Below are positions 42,510-54,895 of a stretch of 64,000 nt of DNA, piece by piece. The DNA lies in assembly GCA_949825045.1 (NCBI GenBank), contig OX463815.1:30805356-30869355 (forward strand), read 5' to 3'. This stretch comes from Argyresthia goedartella. Its lineage: Eukaryota > Arthropoda > Insecta > Lepidoptera > Argyresthiidae. The translations under genes were made by a program, and so were the position numbers. The notes beneath the pieces are model-generated. The model did no database searches. It saw only the letters and a program-made list of their open reading frames with translations, and was not told the DNA's origin. Position 1 is the first letter of the stretch. Each line of letters starts with the position of its first letter.

Positions 42510-43599
42510 TAGTGTCCGACTGAAATTTCGGTTTCGGTTTCGGTTTCGGCCAGTTACGGCGCAAAATTAATGTTTCGGCAATGTTTTGGTTTCGTCAGTT
42601 ATCGGGTGAGCTCGGCAGTAGTCGGCAGTCTCCGCCACGAGCTGGTTGGGTTACGGAGGCCGGCGTGCATGCGTCATCTTGACCTTGGAAAACATTAGTC
42701 TAACGTTGATTTGATTTGACGATAAGTACAGTTTGTTTACTTTGTGTTGTTTGATATTTCTATTGATTTTGAGTTTTCACACAAAATAAATGGTGAGTAC
42801 TTTTGTATATTAATTAATTATATTACTTCGATACTAAATTGATTGATAAACAAGCAATAGCAACAAACATAATGCAGAATCCATATTAAATTAATAATCA
42901 CAAGAAAAGAAATTACGAACGGTGATTTGTGGTGTGAATGTTAAGGGTTATGTTTTACGTTAAATATCATTCTGTCTTAGACAAGTTTAGTTTAGACAAG
43001 TTTAAAATACTGAACTATCTGTCGGAGCCCCTGCTGCAAAGAAATGCCGACATATATTCCTATTGGAATTCAAGCCCTTATCCCTCCCTGAGAAAATCTG
43101 TTCAAAAATATCTTTCAGCACCTCCTACGAGTGTGCCTAGTGAGCAACTTTTTAGTGCTGCTGGACAGATTTACGCAGATCGCCGAAGCAATCTGCTGGG
43201 AGAAAATGCCGAGAAACTGCTTTTTTTGGCGTATAACATTAGGCTTTTTAATCTTGAATATTAAACTAAACATAGTTAGAAGACTATATTTTTTTTTACT
43301 GTGTTTTGTATTAAGGCTGTTCACGACTATTAAAAAAATTATATTGCAGTGTTGATAAGTCTTAAATTCATAGTTTTTTCAATATAATGTTGATTTGATG
43401 TGTATTTTTTTTTTGTTTTCATTTTAGTCTAATAAATTTAGAGGCAGTTGTAGCTAGAAACTTATGAATTCCCATCCCATAAATTAAATTAAGAAAGAAC
43501 TAAAAGTTTCGGTTTCGGTTTCGGTTTCGGCCGAAACCGGGCGCTCGCCGAAATTTCGGTTTCGGTTTCGGCGAGAAAACCTATTTCGGTCGGACACTA
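42510..43599. mobile_element. hAT-type transposon, internally deleted, 8-bp TSD
   Basis: The ends TAGTGTCCGACTGAAAT and ATTTCGGTCGGACACTA are 17-bp TIRs with one mismatch. The 8-bp duplication CTGATAAG is at 42502-42509 and 43600-43607. Just inside each end are tandem GGTTTC/TTTCGG hexamers. The only coding trace is the transposase C-terminus at 42959-43264. The uninterrupted site is seen in copy A at about 9118 (diverged by a base or two). Confidence 0.93.
42959..43264 (+). pseudogene. hAT transposase C-terminal dimerisation domain remnant
   Basis: The peptide runs YPSLRKSVQKYLSAPPTSVP, then SEQLFSAAGQIYADRRSNLL, then AEKLLFLAYNIRLF and a stop. SEQLFSAAG with the following R-x-x-L is the hallmark of the hAT dimerisation domain, including the last catalytic Glu (SE). 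The BED finger and the first two catalytic Asp residues are missing, so the element must rely on another copy for transposition. Confidence 0.85.
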
Positions 43600-44512
43600 C
43601 TGATAAGTATCAACTGTTTTCCTGCCTGTGGAAAACGCAGATTTGAGTTGGAACGTAAATAAATATTGATAACTATAGTTTTTTTAGTATTACAATCGGA
43701 AAAAAATCCTACAACCGTTAAAACTGTGAACAATTGACATCACGAGGTTCGTTATTTTAAAAAAATATGAAAGAATGTAAATGAACATCCCTCGACTCGA
43801 CATATTCAAAATAGTTTCTAATATAGCTTAAAATTTCGTAAAATGCAGTAGCAAAGTTTTTAACATGGCCAAATTGGTTTGATGCCAGTTGCGCAATCTT
43901 TAAGTTCCGGTTTCGATTCATAACAATATTTTTTTAGTTTTATTCATTATTTTTAGTGCTTAAGTGCGACGTTTCGGAATAATTAAACCGCGCTTGACCA
44001 TTATTTTATATGGAAACATGACAGTTTGCACGGACGACAGACGTTAGATGCCGCGATAACTCAACTTAGAACCCATCTCTTAGTCATAATCACCATTTAT
44101 CATGGATATTGCTATTTTGATTACCCAATTCAAACTACTACAGGTCGATTGAAATTACTGTTTCGTAAGCACCGTAATGGCGATTGTCCTGTCTGTATAT
44201 TGCTTAGGTTGTAATAGAACCGGCTGGTGTCATGGTCTATCTGCCATACTAGCCTTGTGTATTACCAATAAGGCAGATAGACCGCGAGTTAGATCTCAAT
44301 TCTCCTTATATAAACTATGGAGTAGGGAGCAACGATACCTCTGTTACGATCTCGATACGAATGACGAATGCATCGTTTAAGCGATTACGATAACGAATGC
44401 ATATCGATTATTTGATTTTATTTAATGAAACTAGATCATTGTGTGATATCAACATTTAATTTCAAATATGTGCAATATAGCTTTGATTTAATATTATAAC
44501 TAAATCAAAATG

Positions 44513-44855
44513 GCTTATGTTTAAACGATTACCAAAAACGCACCTATTTTACTACCAATAAATTCGAAATGACTGCCAGAATGGATAAATGTCCACCAAA
44601 TTGTGTTTGGATAAATGATCACCAAACTTCTTTTTATGTTTTGTGTACCTACTTAAGTTTATGTTTTAAGTATTTTTTGTTGTTCTTACATGTTCAACCT
44701 AACACGAAGGTAAAGGGGGCTTCGCTTCGCTCACCCCCTTTTCCCTTCACCTAAGCTACCGCAGTATTTTGCCCTGATATTTTTGCAACTTTTGGTGTTC
44801 ATTTATCCATTTTGGGTAGGAAGAAAATATTTTGGTGATCATTATATTTGTTGCC
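44513..44855 (+). mobile_element. 343-bp insertion with 10-bp flanking duplication, containing a GCGAAGC MITE
   Basis: AATCAAAATG occurs at 44503-44512 and 44856-44865, while copy A has it once near 10060. The insert has outer parts with GATAAATGTCCACCAAATTG and TTTTGGTGTTCATTTATCC. In the middle (about 44625-44790) is a GCGAAGC-hairpin MITE (CAACCTAACACGAAGG, GCTTCGCTTCGCTC, TTTTGCCCTGATAT). It is therefore probably a MITE within another short element. Confidence 0.82.
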
Positions 44856-46064
44856 AATCAAAATGTTTTGTATTTACTCATACTGTATTTATTTATAAGT
44901 AATTGATTTCAGGCTAACAGGAAATTAGAATTTAGGAGCATAATATTTTAAACTATTCAATTAATTCGACTTCTGATGTCCCTACGAATAAGTCCAGCGA
45001 GGAAAACAATCTCTCTGAATCGACTATACCTGGTTTGATAGTTTGATATTTATGAGCCAATTATTCAAGTTGGAATATACACGATTGATCTCCAATAACA
45101 TGAGTAGTTTGTATCCATGTCATCATTTGGTGATTTTAGATAATCAAAAATATTAATTAATTTGCGCCTGTCGAATTGTCTGTCAGTTCCAAATGCCAAC
45201 GTAATAGCAAACACAAGCAATGCAAGATGGCCGTCGTCAGTGAAGCTGTCTCGCGCTTTGTTTCACGCAATAATTAGAAATCGGTTCAGTAGTTTGGTTT
45301 CTTAAGCAAATAGACTGGAATTATGATATCATCCAGGTAAACGAAATTGCATATTATTGCTTTACTGTGAATTATCAGTGGTGTTTAACGTCAATGTTAT
45401 AGGATGAATTATGTCTACAAGTACCATATATTCGTTTATGTCGTGTAGTATGTGTGGACTCGACTGTCTGTGACCCTCGGTGAGTAAATTAATGGGCTAT
45501 ATTCATTATATTATATTATATAAGTTTAATTGTATTATGAACCCTTCGTATGTGAGTCCTACCGGCACTTGACGGATTTTTCCTTCTCACCGTCTGCCTC
45601 GCCAGATAGCTATAGCGAACTATAATAGTATAATCCCCTGCCCCGGGTAACAATGGACTTTACCTGCCTGCTCACGGAGAAACTGTGGGAATGGACGCAA
45701 GATGTCATTGTCGGAAACTAAACAAAGTTCAAGTGCGAATAACGTGTGTGGGTTCCCGACTGTCGTAACGTTTAGTGGGATTTAATTATTTTATTTAATG
45801 GGATTATTTATAGCTTAATCTTGATCAGGTATGAAAGGATATAAAGGTGAATTCTGCTGACTTTACCTGGAATGCATGCATAAAATATATACAAATATCT
45901 ATCCATATTATCAACTTTCCTGTCTCCTGTTCCATATTTTTGAGTCTATTTGTTGATTTCTTATTGTTTTCAGATAATGGCTAACAGACAGAAATTTAAC
46001 AGCTAGTCAGGGAAATCTCGAGAGAGAATTTTGAAATCTGTACCTACTAACGGAACCCTAATAC

Positions 46065-49000
46065 CAGGGTTGGAAAAAAAACAGTTTTTTTTATTAATAA
46101 CAAAACATCCTGTTTAAAACAAAAAAATTAAAAAAACATGTTTTTAACTAATTTTTAACTATGTTTTTTACAAAGCTGTTTTAAATATGTTTAAAACATG
46201 TTTAAAACATGTTTAAAACATTGTTTAAAAATTTTGTTTATGTACCGGATTGGTATGCGTTATAATAAGCAGGTATAAGTATAATAAATTAAACAGCTAT
46301 ATTCAAATCTTTTCATAATATTTTTAATGAGAGTAAATAGACATAAAAACAACTAGCAATCAATCATCCACATCTCCATCTTCAGGCAATGAACTGCCTA
46401 GATTTAGTGACCTCATCATGGTTACTAATTTGGCGGCTTTTTCAGTCCCTAGACGGTTTCGCACTTTACTGTGCACTAGCCCAAATGAAGAGAATAATCT
46501 TTCTATTCCGGCCGATGAAGCAGTAGCTGAGAATAGTTGAGTTGTAAGTATTGTGGTACTATTATCTATTTTAGACCCAAATGATTTCCACCACAGATAC
46601 ACGTGAGTTATTTTTAACAGATCATCCTTAAATAGATATTCCTTAAAAGGAAATGTTTTTGCCCGATATGCAAGGACATCTCTCATAGCCTGAGGACTGT
46701 GCGAATCTATGAATTCCATAGCTGTTGTGTCTTCTTCTTCCGTTAAACCAGCACCACTATATTTGGGGTCTAGTAAATAAGCTGCAAAGTGTGCTGGTGT
46801 CATTGCAGCGTTATACCTTGCTTCAAGCTTCCTTTGTTCTTCTTGTGACCATTCCAATGACAAAAGTGTTTTCCATATGTCGGTACATTCACTTAAAGCA
46901 CACATTTCCTTCTGCATGCGATCGAGGGCAACTGATATTTTTTTAAGCTTAGTTTTATAGAGCTCTATGTTTTCTTTTAACTCCATATCTTGAACACTTC
47001 TTACAATCGTCAAGTCTAATACAGACCTGTGTTCGCTGCATATTTTCTCAAGACAGTGCCAGTTACTGGTATAGGATTCAAGACAGTCTGCCAAGGTATT
47101 CCAACGCACATCCTGAGGAATAACAAGTGCTTTCCCACCGGCTTCCCTGTACTTGGCTGCCGGAAAATGGTGATATTTAAAATATTTTATAATATCTTTC
47201 ACCTTCTTTTTTATGTCCCCTTCTGCTACAATATCCTTGGCGAATAAATTCAAAAGATGGGCTGAGCAACCATATGTGATAACATCCCCAATCTCGTTGT
47301 CCTCCAACTCAGCCAATTGCCTTCTCATCTTTGCCATATTGGCGGCATTGTCAGTAACAAAGCTTCGAATATGACAACCAAAACTTTGACATGCTTTTAT
47401 GCTATCTACTGCTAGGGTCAGAAGGTAATCACCAGTGTGACTTTTGTCCTTGGTATCAATCGTATTTATGAGATACACCTTACCTTTACCGTCATCTTCA
47501 ATGGTTGTCACACTAGCACAAACAATAGGCTCGTTGCGTATGTTGCTCCAACCATCCAATGCCATACAAACCACTTTATTTTTCAAACTATTTTTCATAT
47601 TTGATTTCGTACTTTCATAAACTTCGTCTAGTAATTTACCGGCAATTTGTTTTCTATTAGGTGGCAAATACCCTGGTCGCAATATTTGCGTCAGCTTAAT
47701 AAACTCTGGATGCTCGACATGACGAAATGGAGTGTTGGTTGCAAAAAAGAATTTTGCCAACTGTTTATCAATGTTTTGTTTATCTTTTTCTGATGTTTTC
47801 ACTACAAACCGAGACATCATTGAAATTGGTGAATCCTCAAATTTTGTTTTTTTCGCGATAGGTTCATCACTGACAGCCACCTGGATCATTTCTCTTTCTT
47901 CGTTATCTGTTAAAAAGTAGATAATATTAATATTAGCGAAAATAGTCTGAAAAACTTCCTAAACATTTCTAAAAAAGATTTCTAGTGTCACCCAAATCAT
48001 CCTGATCTATTATTATTATTGGCTTTTCGAAAATAAATAAGAAAAACATTTACAGTCAGCAAGCTCTTTATTTTATAGCTTCATGTGACGCAAATGGGAC
48101 AATTATGATCGGCCACCAATCAACGTGGGGATTATGATTTGGTTCGGCAAGCCATGACGCTATATTATTATTATTTTTGAAGGACGCTTTGACATAAAAC
48201 CAAGTGGAGGAGCTGCCAAGCATACACGTAGCTTTAAAATTAAAACGAAGGATCGCATGCACGAAAACTGTCCTGCTCCTATAACGCTTTAATTTTATAC
48301 TTGTCCAGTCCACCCCGGTACGTACGACTACTAATCGTACATACTCACACCCTTTGATAATCATGATCATGAACAAACTTATTTACTTACTTACCTTCGT
48401 CACTAGTTGAATCACATAAAACTTCCGGTCTCAAGTCTCGTGAAGTCGATGGACGACATGAATATACAGAACAGTTTTGAAGATGTGTTTTCATCCGGGC
48501 AATTAGCCCAACCAAATCTTTATGGCAATACTTGCACTTTACTCGCGGTGATTTTGCACCACTTCCAGAACTAAAAGGACTGTAATGCCGCCAAAGCGGA
48601 TCCTTTTTACGCCCTGTCATAATATTGAATTGTTTTATCTATCACACACACCACACAACACAAGCAAGCAGGCAGGACCAATTTTCAGCTTTGGAATCTC
48701 AGATTGGGTGAGTTAGCTTTACCCCACCCACCCAAACACAAAAACGTACCCACACATATACACTTTTCTCATTGCTTTCACTCAAGTATCGTCTGTCCGT
48801 ACACAACACACACACACCGCCTCACCTCACTCAATCGCTTGCCCAGATATTTATTTTTGGGGAAATCCCCGCCATCGCCAGTGAAAATTCAATGCCACTT
48901 GGATGCGTTCAATAATTACAAAATTGAAAATTACGGTACGTTCCGTAGAACAAAAGAAAATAAACAGTGTTTTTTATGTGTGTTTAAAACACGTTTAAAA

Positions 49001-49107
49001 CAAATTGTTTTAAAACAAGTTTTAAACACGAGTGTTTTTTTCTCTGTGTTTTAAACACTGTTTAAAACTCTTGTTTAAAACAATTGTTTAAAACAATGCC
49101 AACCCTG
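46065..49107 (-). mobile_element. hAT transposon, apparently autonomous, 8-bp TSD
   Basis: The 9-bp TIRs CAGGGTTGG and CCAACCCTG mark the ends. The TSD CCTAATAC is at 46057-46064 and 49108-49115, and copy A carries the single uninterrupted site at about 12168-12175. Arrays of GTTTTAAAC-type motifs lie inside both ends (about 46110-46235 and 48980-49095), probably transposase binding sites. It is 3043 bp long with one spliced transposase gene and no visible damage. The gene's promoter region (48621-48980) has CA-rich tracts and no clear TATA box. Confidence 0.94.
46360..48620 (-). CDS. hAT transposase with BED zinc finger, two exons, intact
   Basis: Exon 1 (48620-48395) carries the BED finger: DPLWRHYSPF, then CKYCHKDLVG with HLQNC. 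Exon 2 (47906-46360) joins in phase after a 488-nt GT/AG intron, reading SDEDNEEREMIQVAV across the junction. The protein has 590 residues. The RNase-H-like core is visible: CMALDGWSNIRNEPI (first Asp), SFVTDNAANMAKM (second Asp), then the all-alpha insertion and ASSAGIERLFSSFGLV (Glu) in the C-terminal dimerisation domain with VRNRLGTEKAAKLV. It would excise and reinsert the element by cut-and-paste with 8-bp staggers. No stop or frameshift is seen. Confidence 0.93.
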
Positions 49108-49284
49108 CCTAATACCAACCCTCAAGGACTGCGCTGGGTTCTGTGCTTCAACAATCTCTCCATTCACAGAATGCACGTGTAATATTTACACACGTGTGTC
49201 GGAAAATCGAATGTATATGAATCGAACTTTTGCGTGACTGTTGTGAGAAAGATTTACGATGAACAAACATAAAAAGTGTTTTTT

Positions 49285-51130
49285 CACTTCTCATGCTCGA
49301 AAAAGTACTACTTTATGCAGGATCTAGGCGACATAAAGTTGAATTTTATGCTCTTGTGCATAAAAGTAGCTTTTTAAATGTGTCTACACTAAGGCAGTGA
49401 CCATTTAGCCCATACAGCCAAAAACAATTAATTGTACATGGATAAAACTTGCTAATTTATAATATTTCCATCCCTATTTGCATTTTTGATTTATAATAAG
49501 ATAATACGAAAAAGAAACTAAATATCAAAACGTGTTTACCACAAAAAAAAACATTATTCCAAAATAATTTAAGAATAGGCTGTATATTTTTTTTCTTTGC
49601 CCGAAAATTATGCAGGAAAATTAAAAAAAGTAAAGTAGCGGGAAAGAAGCCGTGAACTTTTCGTATTGAATTTTCTCAAATTATTGTTGAATTGGCTAAG
49701 TTTTAAAAATGTCAAGTGAAGAAGAAGATTTAGAACTTACTACTAATACTTTAATGGAAATAAACGCACAAAAAGTGGTGCAAGAAATATTGCCGCCAAA
49801 ATCTCGGCAAATATATATGAAAACTTATGACAAATTTCTAAGCTGGCGGAAAGAAAAACAAGTGAATACATTCGCTGAAAGTGTTCTTTTAAGTTACTTT
49901 GATGAGTTATCGAAAAAACTGCAGCCTTCAACACTGTGGAGTGTATATTCCATGCTGAAAGCAACACTGCAAATGAAACATAATGTCAATGTACAGTCCT
50001 ACACGAAGCTTACAGCTTTGTTGAAGAGGCTTAGTAGTGGACATAAATGCAAGAAGTCCAAGGTCCTTACTGCGAACAATGTGGAAACCTTTTTAAATAC
50101 CGCTCCCGATGACAAATATTTGGCCACAAAAGTACGTAAACCTATTATTTACATATTTTTTTATTCCTCGTGTTCTCAAAGAGTGTACCAACTTACAGTT
50201 ATATTTTGTTTTAGGTAGCACTAATATTTGGTATAAGCGGAGCATGTCGCGGCATTGAACTTGCTAATATTACCATGGATGACGTCAAGACGGACACCCT
50301 TTTACAAGCAATTAACTTACCCGACACGAAGACCAAACGAGAGCGGACATTTGTTGTCAAAGGAGAGTACCTTGATATAGTTAAAAAATACCAAGCTCTT
50401 CGGCCTTCAAATGTGCCGACAAATAAACTATTCCTCAATTATCAAAATGGGAAGTGCACTAAGCAAGTAATAGGACGCAATAAATTTGCAGGATTTCCGA
50501 AACAAATTGCAACTTTTCTTGAATTGGAAAATCCCGAGAATTACACGGGCCATTGCTTCCGCCGGACCTCGGCCACCCTCCTAGCAGATTCGGGAGCTAA
50601 CTTGACAATGCTAAAAAGGCATGGTGGGTGGAAGTCGGATCAGGTGGCTGAGGGATATATAGAACAATCAATAGAAAACAAAAGCAGGATTACCGACCGT
50701 GTAACACAAGACATTCATCTAATTCCAAATGAGCCAACCCCTTCTACATCCCGAGATTCCTTGTTGCCGTCTGAGCCATCCACAGATCAGATAAAAGAAC
50801 CATATCCAGAACAATCAACTCTTAATATACCATCTACTGTCATGTCATCTTCTCAAATTCAAAAGAATACCGTCAATATGCCGGGAAAACCCATTTCATT
50901 CACCATTCAAAATTGTAGTAATTTTACTTTGAAATTTTAATTAAAGAAATGTTAATACGTTATGTTACTGTTTTATTTTCTCGCAATCGAAGTGAAAAGC
51001 AGAGTTTATAACTCGTCCACAAAACCATTTTTATCCTCGACATTACTATCAGCCCTCGCCTTCGGCTCGGGCTGCTAAAAGTCTCGGATAAAAATGGTTC
51101 GTTTTGTGCACTTGTTGTAAAATCTACTAT
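49285..51130 (+). mobile_element. Crypton-like element with tyrosine recombinase and hairpin ends
   Basis: Copy A reads GTGTTTTTTATTATGTCG where copy B has GTGTTTTTT, then about 1.85 kb, then TTTATTGTGTCG. The insert boundaries are therefore 49285 and about 51130, with at most a few T shared. It has no TIRs and no long TSD, as expected for insertion by a tyrosine recombinase. It encodes one spliced recombinase gene. A hairpin lies near each end: 49300-49375 (arms AAAAAGTACTACTTTATGCA and its near complement) and 51019-51107 (arms ACAAAACCATTTTTATCC and near complement, enclosing AGCCCTCGCC and GGCTCGGGCT). The 5' and 3' flanks of the gene are non-coding. Confidence 0.85.
49709..50940 (+). CDS. 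Tyrosine recombinase (Crypton type), two exons, intact
   Basis: Exon 1 is 49709-50131 and exon 2 is 50215-50940, with an 83-nt GT/AG intron (GTACGT, TTTTAG) in phase 0; the protein has 382 residues. The N-terminal half has a core-binding-like helical region (YDKFLSWRKEKQVNTFAES). The catalytic half shows ISGACRGIELANIT (Arg of box I), NLPDTKTKRERTFVV (Lys), HCFRRTSATLLADSG (HxxR), LKRHGGWKSDQVAEGYIEQS (His/Trp and the nucleophile Tyr). All catalytic residues are present. A Ser/Pro-rich tail of about 80 residues follows. The enzyme would circularise and integrate the element by strand exchange through a phosphotyrosine. Exapted relatives exist in animals, but the insertion here is clearly an element. 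Confidence 0.9.
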
Positions 51131-51660
51131 TTATTGTGTCGATTGATAGTTCAGTTATCACGGGGCGGGGGGGAATATGAATACTGGTACACGGGAATGT
51201 AAAGATTAGTCAGCAAGGGATGTTATTGTTACAAGTTGAACAATGCGTAATTTTTCAACTGTTCTGTGAAGTTTCAACTTTAACTTAATGGACATTTAAT
51301 GATTAATTGAACGGACGGACTTACGGTGATGTAAAAGACCGTGAAAAAACCTTCACAGCTGATGAGCCAGTCTAACAGTGCGGATCCAGCTTTAATTTCA
51401 GGGGGAGGGGGGCTCATACAGTCAAGGCCTGGTCAGGATCAGCTCCAATCCGTTGCAAGCTACAAGCACAAACTGACAAGACCCAGTCCAGGGGGGTCAT
51501 GACCCACATGACCCCCCCTGGATCGGCCCTTGCAGTCTACTGTCACGCAAATTGGTGTATTGAATATCTGGCTAAGCGTGGCCATAATTGTGCCTCTGCC
51601 ACCCCGTGAGGCAATGTTGTGTTTTATGTGTGAGTGAAGCAAACTGTCAAATCAGTTATT

Positions 51661-51905
51661 TGACGACCCGAAGGGCCGAGTAGGCAGTGACCCTGCCTAC
51701 GAAGCCAACGGTCCCGGGTTCGAGTCCCGGTGGGGGCAAATATTTGTTTGATGAGAACGGATGTTTGTACCCTAGTCATGGTTGTTTATCTATCTAAGTA
51801 TAATATTTATCTATATAAGTATGTGTATCGTTGTCTAGTACCCAAGATACAGGGAATCCTAGTTTGGGGCTAGATCAATGTGTGTCAATAATGTCCAAGG
51901 TATTA
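51661..51905 (+). mobile_element. tRNA-derived SINE closing repeat B
   Basis: It is nearly identical to the copy at 12872: TGACGACCCGAAGGGCCGAG, the B box GGTTCGAGTCCCGG and tail GATCAATGTGTGTC. It ends in short ATT repeats that fit a SINE tail. Confidence 0.85.
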
Positions 51906-54895
51906 TTATTATTATTACTAATTTTTTACTTTTTATTGTATGTTTATGTTTATGACAAATACATTTATTTTCTTTCTTTCTTTATTAAGTAGGCATGATT
52001 GACTCGTTCCAATCTTAAGATTACACTAAAACTTTATTTTAATCTGAGATCTCACAACTTCACTAAACTAAAAAACTATAATATCAATGTTTGCTTACGT
52101 TCTGACTGACATCAGAGTTATTGACAGACGGGAAAACTACTAACATTTTTACTAAAACTAACAGTTTTACGGCACAGCCAACTGAAAGACGAAGGAAATT
52201 TGAGTCAAAGAGTTTCACTCATTTGAGATTTGAGAACCCGTCTGACACTGTTACAAACAAGCCTTCCACAAGCGTTTCCACACGCGGTTTAAACTGTGTA
52301 GACGCTTGTTCCAGCGGCAGTCTGCGCGCGCGCATGTGTTGTTAAATTCCAACGTGGGAAATCATTAAAATGGCGACGCGAGAGGAAAAAGATGCTTTTA
52401 CCGAGTTTATCGATTTATATATACATATATAGGTACATGCCTTGTCTCTGGGACTTACCCGCCGAATCATTTATTTATTTATTTATATTTTAATTTATTC
52501 ATATCACATCATATCATACTGACACAGCCCAAAAAAAAGTATACTGAGAAATTCTGACATAGAAATTAAAGGCCATAGACCTAACAACGAACAAAACATA
52601 TACTAAGAAGAAACCCGACTGCTTAAAATTTGCTTACCAAAGGGAGGTGCTACACCAACTTTCTGAAAATTTTATAGCCACGGAGCTATATCGCAATATG
52701 TTCGTGTTTACGCAGAGTCGACAGCACAATGAAGTGGAGGGCTTGTTGTGAACCTGTGAGGACGGAAACACCAACCGCGGGCTCCACACCACAAGTCTCC
52801 AACCAAGGTCACCCCTGTGGAAGCCTTGTTTATAGCACAGTGTGGCACACGTTTAATTAAACTACGCTGTAGGCCTCTAGTCATGTTTAGCACATATTGA
52901 AGATCATTTTCAGCTTGTGGCAAGCTTTTACTGTATGGGAATGTAAACATTAAAATTTATTAACATTCAGTGAGAATTGTTGCAAAATATTTAATGAGGT
53001 CCCATTTGTTTGCCTCATCCCTATTTCCAAACATGAGTACTAAGTTTGATTCAGGTGTCAGATCAGGTTTTTTTGTTATTTTTTGCATAACATCATGAAA
53101 ACTGGAGTTTGGTTAACAGTTATTTATGACTGAGTGTCCCAAGTTATTCAATTATATGCCTAAGTTTCTTCCAATTTCATCACAAAACAATTAGAGTTTT
53201 GCTTGTGATGTTTTTAAGCGAACCTGAAATCTTGGGTCGGATTATTATTTCATGGCTCATGGGTGAAGCTAGTCTCTCCGGCTGTTGAATGGAACGTTGG
53301 CAGTCACATAAATGATTGCCCACCAAAGAGTCATAGCGTTCCTGATTTGATTACTATGAGACAGTTTAAGGGGATATCTCGTCCGTGCAAAGGTCCCCGT
53401 TACTCCAGTCGGAATGACCTGCAGTGTGAGAGGGACGTAATCGGGGAAAAATTACAAAAAGGTCGTTTTAAATTTATACAAAATTAACTAAATAAGCTAT
53501 GTTTTTTTATAATAGGCAATTTAGGTATTGTAAAAACCCATCTAAATAAATATTATTGAATTCTTTGCGCGATTACAATTGGTCAGAAAATAAAAAAAAA
53601 TAAAAATTAGACCTCATTTCAATAATTTTTTCTATCGAGCGAAATTCCTCCAATCACGTTTCTGTTGTTACAAAATCTAGAAAGAGGGCCCAAAATTGTT
53701 ATATTTATATTTAACTTGGAACTTCTTTTGAACAGCAGAGAAATAACTTCAAAAGTGTCAATTTTGTCGATATATCACCTTAAGCAGCTCATCCATGGCC
53801 AGAGAGTTCTCCCTAAAGTGCTCTTGAGATTTTTCATAGAGGGCATTAATTGATCTCAAGCAGCCATTGACACTGACAAGTCCATACTCCATTCTCATAT
53901 TTTGTTTAATTAATTTCTAACTCCTCTGCCATACACATTTATTTTTCCACAATTTCAATTTTACTCTTAATAAGTATTTAAACTCCTACTGAGCTTTTTT
54001 TGAGATTTTAGTAATTTTGATGTTTTAGTGATGTGTTTTTTAATTTTAACATATCTTTTTGATGAGTTTTTGCTGCATGTTGAACCAGTGCCCACCACTG
54101 AGTCTTCATGAGTCAAATCAATCACAAATGAAGTTCACAAAGTTTCAGTAAACCTGTAATATTTTTTAATGGGAATAACGCCATTTATTCAAAAAATTAT
54201 CTTGAAATGGTTTTCTCAGTTTGATGCCCTTGAAAATCTTTTAAATACCTACCGAATTGTCAATATCCAGATATCCATAGAATCTCAGATGAATGAAACT
54301 TTTTATAGCTGCTGACAATGTTTATCAAGTCCACACACCACACATACAGTAACTCACCCTGCTTAGTGGGCATCCAGCCCGCGAAACCCGATCACAAGAC
54401 TATCTTATTATATGTCTGTGCCCTGTGCCCTGTGCCCAAGACCTTGACAGAGACAGCTAAGCAGGTACACTCACTCACCTCTGCTTTGTATTATATTTTG
54501 TTTTGTTTACGCTGTCCTATATTTTTTAATCGTCGCCCTGTTTCTTAATTGGCATTTTATGTGTTCTCAGTTAATTGCTTTTTCATTTTTTGTTTGCTGT
54601 GAAAAAATAAACTCTTTGTGTTGAGCGCCTGGTAAACGATCAAATTTGCTTAACAAACTTGTTTGTCAGACTTCACGTTTTTATAGTAGAGTGTTTGACA
54701 ATCGTGTAAAACACAGCTGATCGCTATCAAATTTTTTGACAAACACGTAAAATTTGACAAAAAGTTTGATCGTTTACAGGGCCCTTTACAAACATACAAA
54801 GCCCTCCACGTAGTTTGCGTAGTCTTCCCCATTGGTTGAAAGATGTAGGTGCAAGTTATAAAGTAAATACAATTCAGAAGTAGGTAAATACTGAC
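51906..54895. other. GTPase intron segment, 3 kb, little recognised
   Basis: It contains a CTTT-rich patch at about 51965-51985. A GC-richer block at 52280-52380 ends AAAATGGCGACGCGAGAGG. Short repeat phrases near 54350-54385 (CTGCTTAGTGGGCATCCAGC) complete what I could identify. Small ORFs (for example 52708-52950 on the minus strand) have no motif. No TE ends could be assigned. Confidence 0.45.

Larger units (their letters stand above)
42467..51905 (+). repeat. 4-kb dispersed repeat, copy B, split by secondary insertions
   Basis: It is collinear with 9082-13115. Four inserts interrupt it: hAT remnant 42510-43599, a 343-bp insertion 44513-44855, hAT transposon 46065-49107, and Crypton-like element 49285 to about 51130. 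Relative to A it lacks about 870 bp corresponding to 10490-11360. It begins only 20 bp after the end of the pogo transposon. The last 550 bp before and through the SINE are nearly identical to A, including the G-rich palindrome at about 51489-51523. Confidence 0.85.

Noticed and set aside
52708..52950. 80-codon minus-strand ORF with a balanced composition
   Set aside because: No splice sites, motif or homologous second copy in the window could be found to support it.
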